This document shows, one piece after another, positions 1-5,512 of a stretch of DNA of 5,628 bases. The number at the start of each line of letters is the position of its first letter. Positions within the stretch are counted from its first letter, which is position 1. The stretch is from Hyphomicrobiales bacterium (GTDB lineage Bacteria; Pseudomonadota; Alphaproteobacteria; Rhizobiales; HXMU1428-3). Location: assembly GCA_021775385.1 (NCBI GenBank), contig JAJFHW010000048.1, forward strand, positions 1 to 5,628, read 5' to 3'. Both the position numbers and the translations under genes were made by a program. The notes below the pieces were generated by a model. It did no database searches. It saw only the letters and a program-made list of their open reading frames with translations, and was not told the origin of the DNA.

Positions 1-74
1 TAATTGCATTATATCCTAAAATAGATAAAATAAAAGGCACTCTACATTAGTAGTTCGCTTTAAAAGGCGGTGTG

Positions 75-89
75 CACTAAATTTCAGTG
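75..89. repeat. Imperfect 15-nt inverted repeat in transporter leader
   Basis: CACTAAATTTCAGTG reads almost the same on both strands: the arms CACT and AGTG match, one inner pair mismatches, and AA/TT match around a central T. It lies 46 bases before the transporter ATG. Just upstream, 56-69 can fold into a small CGCTTT/AAAGGCG-like hairpin with one G-T pair. Either could be a regulator site or leader structure, but both are short enough to be chance. I could not match this leader to a known manganese riboswitch by eye. Confidence 0.25.
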
Positions 90-135
90 TGACAGTGCTT
101 TTCGGACGAGAGAATAATTTAGCAGGGTAATATTA

Positions 136-1338
136 ATGACCGAACTCGTACTAAGAACAAGTAGATTAGCTCTTGAGTGGACAGGCTTAAAGCATTTCGC
201 TCACCCAAATCGTTTGTTGTTAATCATCCTGTTAAGCCTGATGATGTTTTCATCGGAACTACGCCCCCTCATATTAAGTGCAATGTCAGACGCCTATCTT
301 GCTGTGACAGTCTTTGTTGCTGCAACACTAGCTGTTTTTTACTTGTTAGAACGTGGCCTGGGTGTCGATTTAGGACAGAAGATGGCCGGTGCCAAACAAT
401 GGCAAGCCCCAATCGCTTCCTTCTTAGGTGCCTTGCCAGGTTGTGGTGGTGCCATCATTGTTGTCACTCAGTACACAAAAGGCAGTATCTCATTTGGCTC
501 TGTCGTTGCCGTTTTAATTTCCACCATGGGTGATGCTGCATTTCTCTTGCTAGCACGTGAGCCTTTAACGGGTGCAGCTGTACTCGCAACAGGTTTCGTT
601 TGCGGAACATTAGCTGGCTGGGTAATCGATTATATTCACGGGCAAGACTTTATGCGCCCATCTAAAGAAGAATATGATAAAGCAGCTAAAGAACAGCTTG
701 AAGCAAATGCAGAGAAAAAACCTTTCTCTCTGGATTTTTTAAATAACATTTGGCTAGCTATCTTGATCCCTTCAATTGCAATTGGTCTTGCTCTCGCATT
801 TTTGGTTGATGTTGATGCTTTATTTGGAGCAACTCTCGCAGCTCATGAACCAACATTATGGATCGGTGCAGCAGGTGCTTTGCTTTGTCTAACACTGTGG
901 GCTTTTTCATCTCCAGATCAAGGGCATGTTGGCCAGGAAGTAACTGACATAAACGGTCAATCATCAATGCTGAAACGTGTGATGAAAGATACAAACTTTG
1001 TGACATCTTGGGTAGTCTTTGGTTTTCTTGCCTACGAACTGGGTGTTCACTTTACAGGAACTGGTATTGAAACATGGTTCCAGACATGGGCTCCATTTGT
1101 CCCGTTAGTTGCAATTCTAATTGGCTTCATCCCAGGTTGCGGTCCACAAATTGTAGTTGTAACCATGTACTTAAATGGGGTTGTTCCAATCGCTGCTCTC
1201 TATGGCAATGCAATCGCCAATGATGGTGATGCACTCTTCCCAGCCATCGCGTTAGCACCAAAAGCTGCTATCCTTGCAACACTTTATAGCGCACTTCCTG
1301 CATTGGTCATTGCCTATGGAATTTACTTTGCTGGTTAA
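136..1338 (+). CDS. ArsP_2-type putative manganese/heavy-metal transporter
   Basis: This is a 400-residue polytopic inner-membrane protein of the ArsP_2 family (putative 10-TM heavy-metal exporter), often annotated as a putative manganese transporter. Its clearest mark is a duplicated signature: GALPGCGGAIIVVTQY at residues 98-113 and GFIPGCGPQIVVVTMY at 330-345. Each copy is followed by a Gly-Asp motif, MGDAAF at 131-136 and NDGDALFP at 362-369. About ten hydrophobic segments fall in two halves, separated by a charged loop near residues 168-202. The paired PGCG and GD motifs probably line the substrate path. This is inference; substrate and direction cannot be read from sequence. The ATG at 136 follows AGGG at 124-127 with 8-base spacing. 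Length is normal for the family and no damage is seen. hemH follows on the same strand after 214 bases, so shared transcription is possible but not shown. Confidence 0.88.
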   Translation: MTELVLRTSRLALEWTGLKHFAHPNRLLLIILLSLMMFSSELRPLILSAMSDAYLAVTVFVAATLAVFYLLERGLGVDLGQKMAGAKQWQAPIASFLGALPGCGGAIIVVTQYTKGSISFGSVVAVLISTMGDAAFLLLAREPLTGAAVLATGFVCGTLAGWVIDYIHGQDFMRPSKEEYDKAAKEQLEANAEKKPFSLDFLNNIWLAILIPSIAIGLALAFLVDVDALFGATLAAHEPTLWIGAAGALLCLTLWAFSSPDQGHVGQEVTDINGQSSMLKRVMKDTNFVTSWVVFGFLAYELGVHFTGTGIETWFQTWAPFVPLVAILIGFIPGCGPQIVVVTMYLNGVVPIAALYGNAIANDGDALFPAIALAPKAAILATLYSALPALVIAYGIYFAG

Positions 1339-1351
1339 TTAATCAGCAAAG
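1326..1351. repeat. 26-nt palindrome across the transporter stop codon
   Basis: The arms CTTTGCTG (1326-1333) and CAGCAAAG (1344-1351) are perfect complements. The central bases GTTAATTAAT are also self-complementary except for one G-T pair, so the whole 26 nt is nearly palindromic and centred on the TAA stop at 1336-1338. In RNA this gives a stem of at least 8 bp. No T-run follows, so it is not a classical intrinsic terminator. It might protect the 3' end or slow polymerase, but that is inference. Confidence 0.4.
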
Positions 1352-1395
1352 CCAGCTGCATAACTTCCAAAATACCGGATAAATCACTGAAAAGG

Positions 1396-1412
1396 TGCAA
1401 ATAACACTTGCA
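1396..1412. promoter_or_regulatory. TGCAA-N7-TTGCA inverted repeat, possible Fur/Mur-like box
   Basis: TGCAAATAACACTTGCA has perfect 5-bp arms (TGCAA/TTGCA) around seven bases. Alphaproteobacterial Fur-family regulators (Mur/Fur) are described as binding inverted sites built on TGCAA/TTGCA-like halves, so the resemblance is suggestive. It lies 141 bases before the hemH GTG and 57 bases after the transporter stop, between two metal-related genes. I could not identify a convincing promoter beside it, which weakens the call. Confidence 0.3.
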
Positions 1413-1496
1413 AAGCCTCAGATAGTTCTTGGGTTTTACGGCATCATTAGCTAGTTTTAGGCAAATCAGTAAAACATCTAAAATAAGTGCGATTCA

Positions 1497-1508
1497 AAAC
1501 GGCCGTTT
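1497..1508. repeat. 12-nt perfect palindrome upstream of hemH
   Basis: AAACGGCCGTTT is a perfect 12-bp palindrome 44 bases before the hemH GTG, in the stretch where a hemH promoter or 5' leader would be expected. It could be a small operator, but a 12-bp palindrome with a GGCC core can occur by chance. I do not recognise a regulator for it. Confidence 0.25.
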
Positions 1509-1541
1509 AACTTCTTTAACGCTGTAAGCTCGCAAGCTAAT

Positions 1542-1546
1542 GGAGG
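1542..1546 (+). promoter_or_regulatory. Ribosome-binding site of hemH
   Basis: GGAGG stands 6 bases before the GTG at 1553. This is the strongest Shine-Dalgarno match in the area and the main reason for choosing the GTG over the in-frame ATG at 1592, which has no comparable motif at a suitable distance. Confidence 0.6.
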
Positions 1547-1552
1547 CGCTTT

Positions 1553-2620
1553 GTGCGGCACCGTCGATCCTTAACAAAACAGCAAGACCCTATGAAGTTC
1601 GCACCAAGCGGGCATCCCAAAATTAAACGCCGTAAAGTTGGTGTTCTTATCATAAATTTAGGAACGCCCGACGCGACTGATTATTTCTCAATGCGTCGGT
1701 ATTTGAAAGAGTTCTTGTCTGACAGCCGCGTGATCGAAGCTCCAAGACTGCTCTGGTGGTTTATTTTAAATTTCATCATTTTGACAAAGCGGCCATCTGC
1801 ATCTGGTGAAGCTTACAAATCTATCTGGAATAAAGAAAAAAACGAAAGCCCATTAAAAACCATCACTCGAAGTCAGGCTGAGAAAATCGCCAAAGATTTT
1901 AGTGACTATGATGATGTTGTGATTGAATGGGGAATGAGATACGGCAACCCGTCAACAAAAGCGGGCATTGAAAAATTACAAGAGCAAGGATGTGACCGCA
2001 TATTGCTATTCCCCCTCTATCCTCAATATGCAGCAGCTACAACAGCAACGGCTTGTGACAAAGCCTTTGATGCATTGAAGAAAATGCGCTGGCAACCAAC
2101 GGTTAGAGTTGTACCGCCTTATTTTGAAGACCCGGATTATATTGAAGCCCTGGCAGACTCAATTCAAGACCACATTGCGGAAATGGAATGGACACCAGAT
2201 CTGGTCATCGCCTCATTCCACGGCTTGCCACAACGTTACTTTGATGCCGGTGATCCGTATCACTGCCAATGCGCCAAAACTACTAGATTGCTAAGAGAAC
2301 GCTTAGGCTGGTCAGAAGATAAATTGAAACTAACCTTCCAATCAAGATTTGGTAAAGAAGAGTGGCTCCAACCATATACAGATAAAACAATTGAGCAGTT
2401 GGCCAAAGACGGTGTTAAAAATATTGCAGTTGTCTGTCCAGGGTTCTCATCGGACTGTGTTGAAACATTAGAAGAAATCGCGATAGAAGCGGGAGAGATC
2501 TTTGAAGAACATGGTGGTGAAAACTTTACTCTCATTCCTTGTCTGAATGATAGCCAAGATAGTGTTCGAGTTCTTTCAGGCGTTATTAAGAATGAATTAC
2601 GCGGCTGGGTAGACTGTTAA
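1553..2620 (+). CDS. hemH: Ferrochelatase
   Basis: Ferrochelatase inserts Fe2+ into protoporphyrin IX, giving protohaem in the last step of haem synthesis, usually at or near the inner membrane. The 355-residue protein carries the family marks: VGVLIINLGTPD at 29-40, a conserved SMRRYLKEFLSD stretch at 46-57, SFHGLPQRY at 221-229 with the metal-handling His223, QSRFG at 263-267, and PGFSSDCVETLEEIAIE at 296-312, where Glu304 aligns with the catalytic glutamate of characterised enzymes. A CQC pair sits at 238-240. I see no three-cysteine C-terminal cluster like that binding [2Fe-2S] in animal ferrochelatases. The start is GTG, supported by GGAGG. Beginning at ATG 1592 would give 342 residues and remove a basic 13-residue extension, so the true start is not certain. 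No strong terminator follows. Confidence 0.96.
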   Translation: MRHRRSLTKQQDPMKFAPSGHPKIKRRKVGVLIINLGTPDATDYFSMRRYLKEFLSDSRVIEAPRLLWWFILNFIILTKRPSASGEAYKSIWNKEKNESPLKTITRSQAEKIAKDFSDYDDVVIEWGMRYGNPSTKAGIEKLQEQGCDRILLFPLYPQYAAATTATACDKAFDALKKMRWQPTVRVVPPYFEDPDYIEALADSIQDHIAEMEWTPDLVIASFHGLPQRYFDAGDPYHCQCAKTTRLLRERLGWSEDKLKLTFQSRFGKEEWLQPYTDKTIEQLAKDGVKNIAVVCPGFSSDCVETLEEIAIEAGEIFEEHGGENFTLIPCLNDSQDSVRVLSGVIKNELRGWVDC

Positions 2621-2686
2621 TACTTAAAATAAACGTAAAAAAGCTAGTATAAATAAAAAGTTACGATCATGAATTTCATTGAAAGA

Positions 2687-2719
2687 AGTTACACTCTTTT
2701 AATTTATACAAGTGTAACT
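2687..2719. promoter_or_regulatory. 9-bp inverted repeat, candidate operator before the SPFH gene
   Basis: AGTTACACT (2687-2695) and AGTGTAACT (2711-2719) are perfect complements separated by 15 AT-rich bases. No T-run follows the right arm, so it is not an intrinsic terminator for hemH. A weak -35-like TTGAAA at 2679-2684 and AT-rich -10-like sequence (TTTATA, 2703-2708, 18-base spacing) overlap it, so a dimeric regulator bound here could control the SPFH-NfeD unit. The repeat is visible directly; promoter and operator roles are inference. Confidence 0.4.
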
Positions 2720-2857
2720 ATATGAGTATTAGACATGTTTTCCAATTAGTTGCCTTAGATTGAACAAAGGAATCTGGAAAATACGCACTAATTAAATCGG
2801 TCAATCAGGCCATGTTTGATAGCAACATGTGTCTTATTTCTTAGAGGGAAAGATAAA

Positions 2858-3808
2858 ATGGGCGTAGATATTTTCTTAATTGTGTTGGTGCTTCTCGTAC
2901 TGGCCGTCATCTATTCTGGTGTTGTTATAGTACCGCAAGGTTATAACTACACAATTGAGCGATTTGGGCGTTATACAAAAACCCTATCTCCAGGCCTGTC
3001 TCTCATAACTCCTTTCATTGACCAAGTAGGGCATAAAGTGAATATGATGGAGAGGGTCTTGGATGTTCCAAGCCAGGAAATCATCACTAAAGATAATGCT
3101 ATGGTAAAAGTTGATGGCGTTAATTTCTTCCAGATTTTAGATGCCGCTCAATCTTCTTATGAAGTTAATTATCTAGAAAACGCCATTTTAAATCTTACCA
3201 TGACCAACATTAGAACAGTTATGGGCTCAATGGATTTGGACCAACTTCTTTCAAATCGTGATGAAATTAACGCACGGCTATTACACATTGTTGATGAAGC
3301 AACAAACCCATGGGGTGTAAAAGTTACTCGTATTGAAATTAAAGATATCGCCCCGCCAACTGACTTGGTTGATGCAATGGCACGCCAAATGAAAGCTGAG
3401 CGCTTAAAACGTGCTGCAATCCTCGAATCTGAAGGTGAGCGCCAATCAGAAATCCTACGTGCTGAAGGTGAAAAACAAGCCGCAGTTCTAGAAGCTGAAG
3501 GCCGGAAAGAAGCAGCCTTTAGAGATGCCGAAGCAAGAGAGCGCCAAGCTGAAGCTGAAGCCAAAGCAACCCAAATGGTTTCTGAGGCGATTGGTAAGGG
3601 TGATGTACAAGCGATCAATTACTTTGTTGCAACCAAATATGTTGAAGCCTTGAAAGATATTGCTACTTCGCCAAATCAAAAAGTGTTGATGATGCCATTA
3701 GAAGCATCTTCTATAATTGGTTCAGTTGCTGGTATTGCCGAATTAGCCAAAGAAGCCTTCAGTGATAAAAAAGGCAAAAACAATTCAGGCAGTGTACCTA
3801 AATCTTAA
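2858..3808 (+). CDS. qmcA: SPFH/band 7 (stomatin-like) membrane protein, QmcA family
   Basis: This 316-residue protein of the stomatin/prohibitin/flotillin group matches E. coli QmcA in length and layout. An N-terminal membrane segment (about residues 5-25) is followed by the band 7 domain (about 25-180), with the typical VVIVPQGYNYTIERFGRY, PGLSLITPFID and VDGVNFFQILD stretches. A long charged Ala/Glu/Arg/Lys helix covers about 175-240, and a small C-terminal region ends in a polar tail. Residues 189-232 form about four 11-residue repeats around an EAEG/RAEG core. Such proteins form large ring- or cage-like membrane oligomers linked to protease control and membrane organisation; the exact role here is unknown. 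ATG 2858 is chosen because GAGGG at 2844-2848 precedes it. A TTG at 2816 would add 14 residues without a good ribosome site. The NfeD partner follows after 78 bases. Confidence 0.93.
   Translation: MGVDIFLIVLVLLVLAVIYSGVVIVPQGYNYTIERFGRYTKTLSPGLSLITPFIDQVGHKVNMMERVLDVPSQEIITKDNAMVKVDGVNFFQILDAAQSSYEVNYLENAILNLTMTNIRTVMGSMDLDQLLSNRDEINARLLHIVDEATNPWGVKVTRIEIKDIAPPTDLVDAMARQMKAERLKRAAILESEGERQSEILRAEGEKQAAVLEAEGRKEAAFRDAEARERQAEAEAKATQMVSEAIGKGDVQAINYFVATKYVEALKDIATSPNQKVLMMPLEASSIIGSVAGIAELAKEAFSDKKGKNNSGSVPKS
3422..3553 (+). repeat. Four 33-base coding repeats (11-residue coiled-coil repeats)
   Basis: Within the SPFH gene, codons 189-232 encode four successive 11-residue units: LESEGERQSEI, LRAEGEKQAAV, LEAEGRKEAAF and RDAEARERQAE. 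The 11-residue period fits a long, weakly twisted helix, as known from the C-terminal part of SPFH proteins. The DNA copies have diverged, so this is a protein-level repeat and not a recent tandem duplication. Confidence 0.7.
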
Positions 3809-3852
3809 ATAACAACATCTCGAGACTTACTAATTTATAAAAGTGAATTATC

Positions 3853-3882
3853 TTTTTTAAGGAGCGAGCTTTTCTAAGGAGC
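3853..3882 (+). promoter_or_regulatory. Duplicated ribosome-binding motif before nfeD
   Basis: TTTTTTAAGGAGC (3853-3865) and TTTTCTAAGGAGC (3870-3882) agree at 12 of 13 bases with a 17-base offset. The second AAGGAG (3876-3881) sits 5 bases before the ATG at 3887 and is the working Shine-Dalgarno site. The first lies too far upstream (22 bases) to serve the same start directly. It may be a duplication relic or a ribosome standby site. Confidence 0.55.
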
Positions 3883-3886
3883 AAAA

Positions 3887-4336
3887 ATGGGAAACATAAT
3901 TCCATATATTATGAGTGTTGGGCCATGGAGTTGGTTAATTCTAGGGTGTATATTACTCGGACTTGAAGTGTTGCTTCCCGGTACTTTTATGCTTTGGTTT
4001 GGCGTGGCAGCGATTGTAACAGGTGTCGTATCATTTTTGGCCCCAATAGGCTTGGAAGTACAACTCATAATTTTCGCAGTTGCTTCACTTATCAGTGTGT
4101 TAATTGGACGAAAACTTTATTCATCGAATGAAATCGCGTCAGACCAACCCTTACTGCACAAAAGAGGGGCTCAGTTAATAGGCCAATCATTCAAAGTGAC
4201 CAGAGCCATTGAAAGTGGCAAAGGCAAGGTTAAGGTTGGTGATAGTGAGTGGATGGTAAAAGGTGAAGATGCTGAGCTTGGCACAATTGTCAAAGTTGTA
4301 GCATTAGATGGAAACACACTCATTGTAGAGCGTTAA
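3887..4336 (+). CDS. NfeD-family membrane protein, partner of the SPFH protein
   Basis: A 149-residue protein of the short NfeD type (YbbJ-like). Three hydrophobic segments at roughly residues 14-34, 36-54 and 57-75 are followed by a polar linker and a small beta-rich soluble domain (about 93-149) of the OB-fold kind, with GQSFKVTRAI, GKVKVGDSEWMVKGED and GTIVKVVALDGNTLIVER. The protease domain of long NfeD proteins is absent, as expected for this class. Short NfeD proteins are regularly encoded beside SPFH proteins and are thought to bind and regulate their oligomers in the membrane; the 78-base gap here fits co-transcription. The ATG has a strong AAGGAG. The gene ends just before a strong terminator. 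Confidence 0.9.
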   Translation: MGNIIPYIMSVGPWSWLILGCILLGLEVLLPGTFMLWFGVAAIVTGVVSFLAPIGLEVQLIIFAVASLISVLIGRKLYSSNEIASDQPLLHKRGAQLIGQSFKVTRAIESGKGKVKVGDSEWMVKGEDAELGTIVKVVALDGNTLIVER

Positions 4337-4358
4337 TGGTCTTCAACTAAAAAACAAA

Positions 4359-4396
4359 AAAAAGCTCCTGAAATGGTTTCATTTCAGGAGCTTTTT
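4359..4396. terminator. Bidirectional intrinsic terminator between nfeD and sseA
   Basis: Bases 4359-4375 pair perfectly with 4380-4396: a 17-bp stem with GCTCCTGAAATG at its core and a 4-base loop GTTT. The + strand ends in TTTTT followed shortly by TTTT. The - strand reads into a long T-rich run (the complement of the A-run from 4349). It lies 22 bases past the nfeD stop and 76 bases past the sseA stop, so one hairpin can end transcription from both convergent genes. Confidence 0.92.
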
Positions 4397-4472
4397 AGTT
4401 TTAGACGTTTATGAGGTAACAAATCACATAAAAAAATAAAGCATTAAAGTGAATTTATAAAAGCAAAAAGCT

Positions 4473-5327
4473 CTAACCAACCTCAATAGGAAGTTGTGAA
4501 TTCGCTCCCCACTCAGACCAGGAGCCATCATAGAGTTTATTATCCTCATGCCCAATTTGAGCTAGAGCTAATAAGGGGATCGCAGCGGTAATGCCAGAGC
4601 CACATGTGGTAATAATAGGTTTTTCTAAATCGACGCCGGCCTCTTTAAAAACAGTCTTTATCTCTTCATTTGTCTTGAAACTACCATCTTCATGTAAGAA
4701 CTCAGTTCTTGGAATATTAATAGATGTCGGAATATGACCGCGGCGGACACCTGAACGAGGCTCATTATCAAGACCTTTAAAACGTCCTTCCGGGCGCGCA
4801 TCCACTATTTGGGCCGATCCTGTTTTCTGAGCGTCAATTACTTCCTCTAAAGAGGCTAGCATGGAACGGTTTAAGCGGGCTGTGAAATGTCGTTCAATAC
4901 GCGGACGATGTGGGTATTCATCAACCAGGCGGTTTTCATCTGTCCATTTACGCATCCCCCCATCAAGTACATAAACTTCCGTAACACCCATAATACGAAA
5001 CATCCACCAAGCACGAGCTGCACTAAACAGGTCAAGATGATCGTATATAACAATCTTCATACCATCACCAACACCAAGTCGGCGCATACGAGACGAAAAT
5101 TTAATAGGGTTTGGTAACATATGAGGTAAAGGGGAATTTAAATCGCTGATATCGTCAATATCAAAAAACAGACTGTTCGGAATATGCTCTTCTAAATATT
5201 GCTGGCGTGCATCCGTTCGTGTACCAGGAAGATACCATGTTGCATCAAAGACAACTAAATTAGGATCTCCTAATTGTGAGTTCAACCAATCAGTATCAAC
5301 AAACCAGGATTTTAGTGCAGGTTCCAT
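4473..5327 (-). CDS. sseA: 3-mercaptopyruvate sulfurtransferase
   Basis: This cytoplasmic enzyme moves sulfur from 3-mercaptopyruvate, the transamination product of cysteine, to thiol acceptors or cyanide. The 284-residue protein has the two-rhodanese layout: an inactive N-terminal domain (about 5-135, with VVFDATWYLPG and LDGGMRKW) and a catalytic C-terminal domain (about 157-282). The active loop is CGSGITA at 242-248 with nucleophile Cys242. The CGSG[VI]TA form separates mercaptopyruvate sulfurtransferases from thiosulfate rhodaneses. Arg182 and Arg191 keep the same spacing to the active cysteine as the two substrate-binding arginines of the human enzyme. The ATG is supported by GGAG on the - strand (complement of 5336-5339), 8 bases upstream. 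The gene upstream on the same strand looks like cysteine synthase, which fits a cysteine-metabolism pair. Confidence 0.95.
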   Translation of the reverse strand: MEPALKSWFVDTDWLNSQLGDPNLVVFDATWYLPGTRTDARQQYLEEHIPNSLFFDIDDISDLNSPLPHMLPNPIKFSSRMRRLGVGDGMKIVIYDHLDLFSAARAWWMFRIMGVTEVYVLDGGMRKWTDENRLVDEYPHRPRIERHFTARLNRSMLASLEEVIDAQKTGSAQIVDARPEGRFKGLDNEPRSGVRRGHIPTSINIPRTEFLHEDGSFKTNEEIKTVFKEAGVDLEKPIITTCGSGITAAIPLLALAQIGHEDNKLYDGSWSEWGANSQLPIEVG

Positions 5328-5357
5328 ATGTGCATCTCCAGAGCCCCAAATGATTTC

Positions 5358-5374
5358 ATTGAGTTAAACTCAAT
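5358..5374. promoter_or_regulatory. 17-nt palindrome upstream of sseA, candidate operator
   Basis: ATTGAGTT-A-AACTCAAT is a perfect palindrome with 8-bp arms and one central base, 30 bases upstream of the sseA ATG. On the - strand a TATAAA-like -10 (complement of 5380-5385) lies just upstream, and TTGACC (complement of 5408-5413) resembles a -35, but their 22-base spacing is too long for a normal promoter. The palindrome is clear; a role as operator near the transcription start is inference. Confidence 0.4.
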
Positions 5375-5422
5375 TCATCTTTATAGACCATCGCGAAATG
5401 AGGCTCAGGTCAAGAGGTGATT

Positions 5423-5512
5423 ATGCAGAAAAGACAATTTGCCCGTATTTTTATAAAACATAAGTTAATAGAGGGAGATAAGACCCCAAATCAAATCGTA
5501 ATTTGCAATTAG
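5423..5512 (+). CDS. Possible 29-residue small protein
   Basis: A short ORF begins at ATG 5423 and ends at TAG 5510-5512. It encodes a basic peptide beginning MQKRQFARIFIKHKLIEG, with no recognisable domain and no clear membrane segment. Its main support is a good Shine-Dalgarno stretch, AAGAGGTGA at 5412-5420, 5 bases from GAGG to the ATG. Against it: it is tiny, has no visible promoter, runs opposite to its neighbours, and its last four bases overlap the convergent gene's stop region. It may well be a chance ORF. Confidence 0.2.
   Translation: MQKRQFARIFIKHKLIEGDKTPNQIVICN

Noticed and set aside
4..31. TTGCAT…TAAAAT as promoter of the transporter
   Set aside because: The -35 matches only three consensus bases and the spacing is 16, so in AT-rich DNA this is too weak to report as a feature.
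40..120. Manganese (yybP-ykoY) or other riboswitch in the transporter leader
   Set aside because: Two small hairpins can be drawn, but I could not find the conserved loop motifs of a known riboswitch class.
758..1006. 82-codon open frame on the - strand inside the transporter gene
   Set aside because: It lies wholly within a well-supported membrane protein gene and shows no family features; it is a shadow frame.
2260..2535. 91-codon open frame on the - strand inside hemH
   Set aside because: It is antisense to the catalytic half of ferrochelatase with no recognisable domain or ribosome site.
2669..2725. 18-codon ORF covering the inverted repeat upstream of the SPFH gene, as a possible leader peptide
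   Set aside because: There is no ribosome-binding site and no run of regulatory codons; the inverted repeat alone explains the pattern better.
3169..3618. 149-codon open frame on the - strand inside the SPFH gene
   Set aside because: Its Ser/Ala/Arg-rich composition is the antisense reading of the Ala/Glu-rich repeat helix, and the + strand gene is secure.
5464..5508. Terminator for the partial cysteine synthase gene
   Set aside because: Only a 3-4 bp GGG/CCC stem and a CAAAT/ATTTG repeat are visible, with no T-run, so no real terminator can be called.
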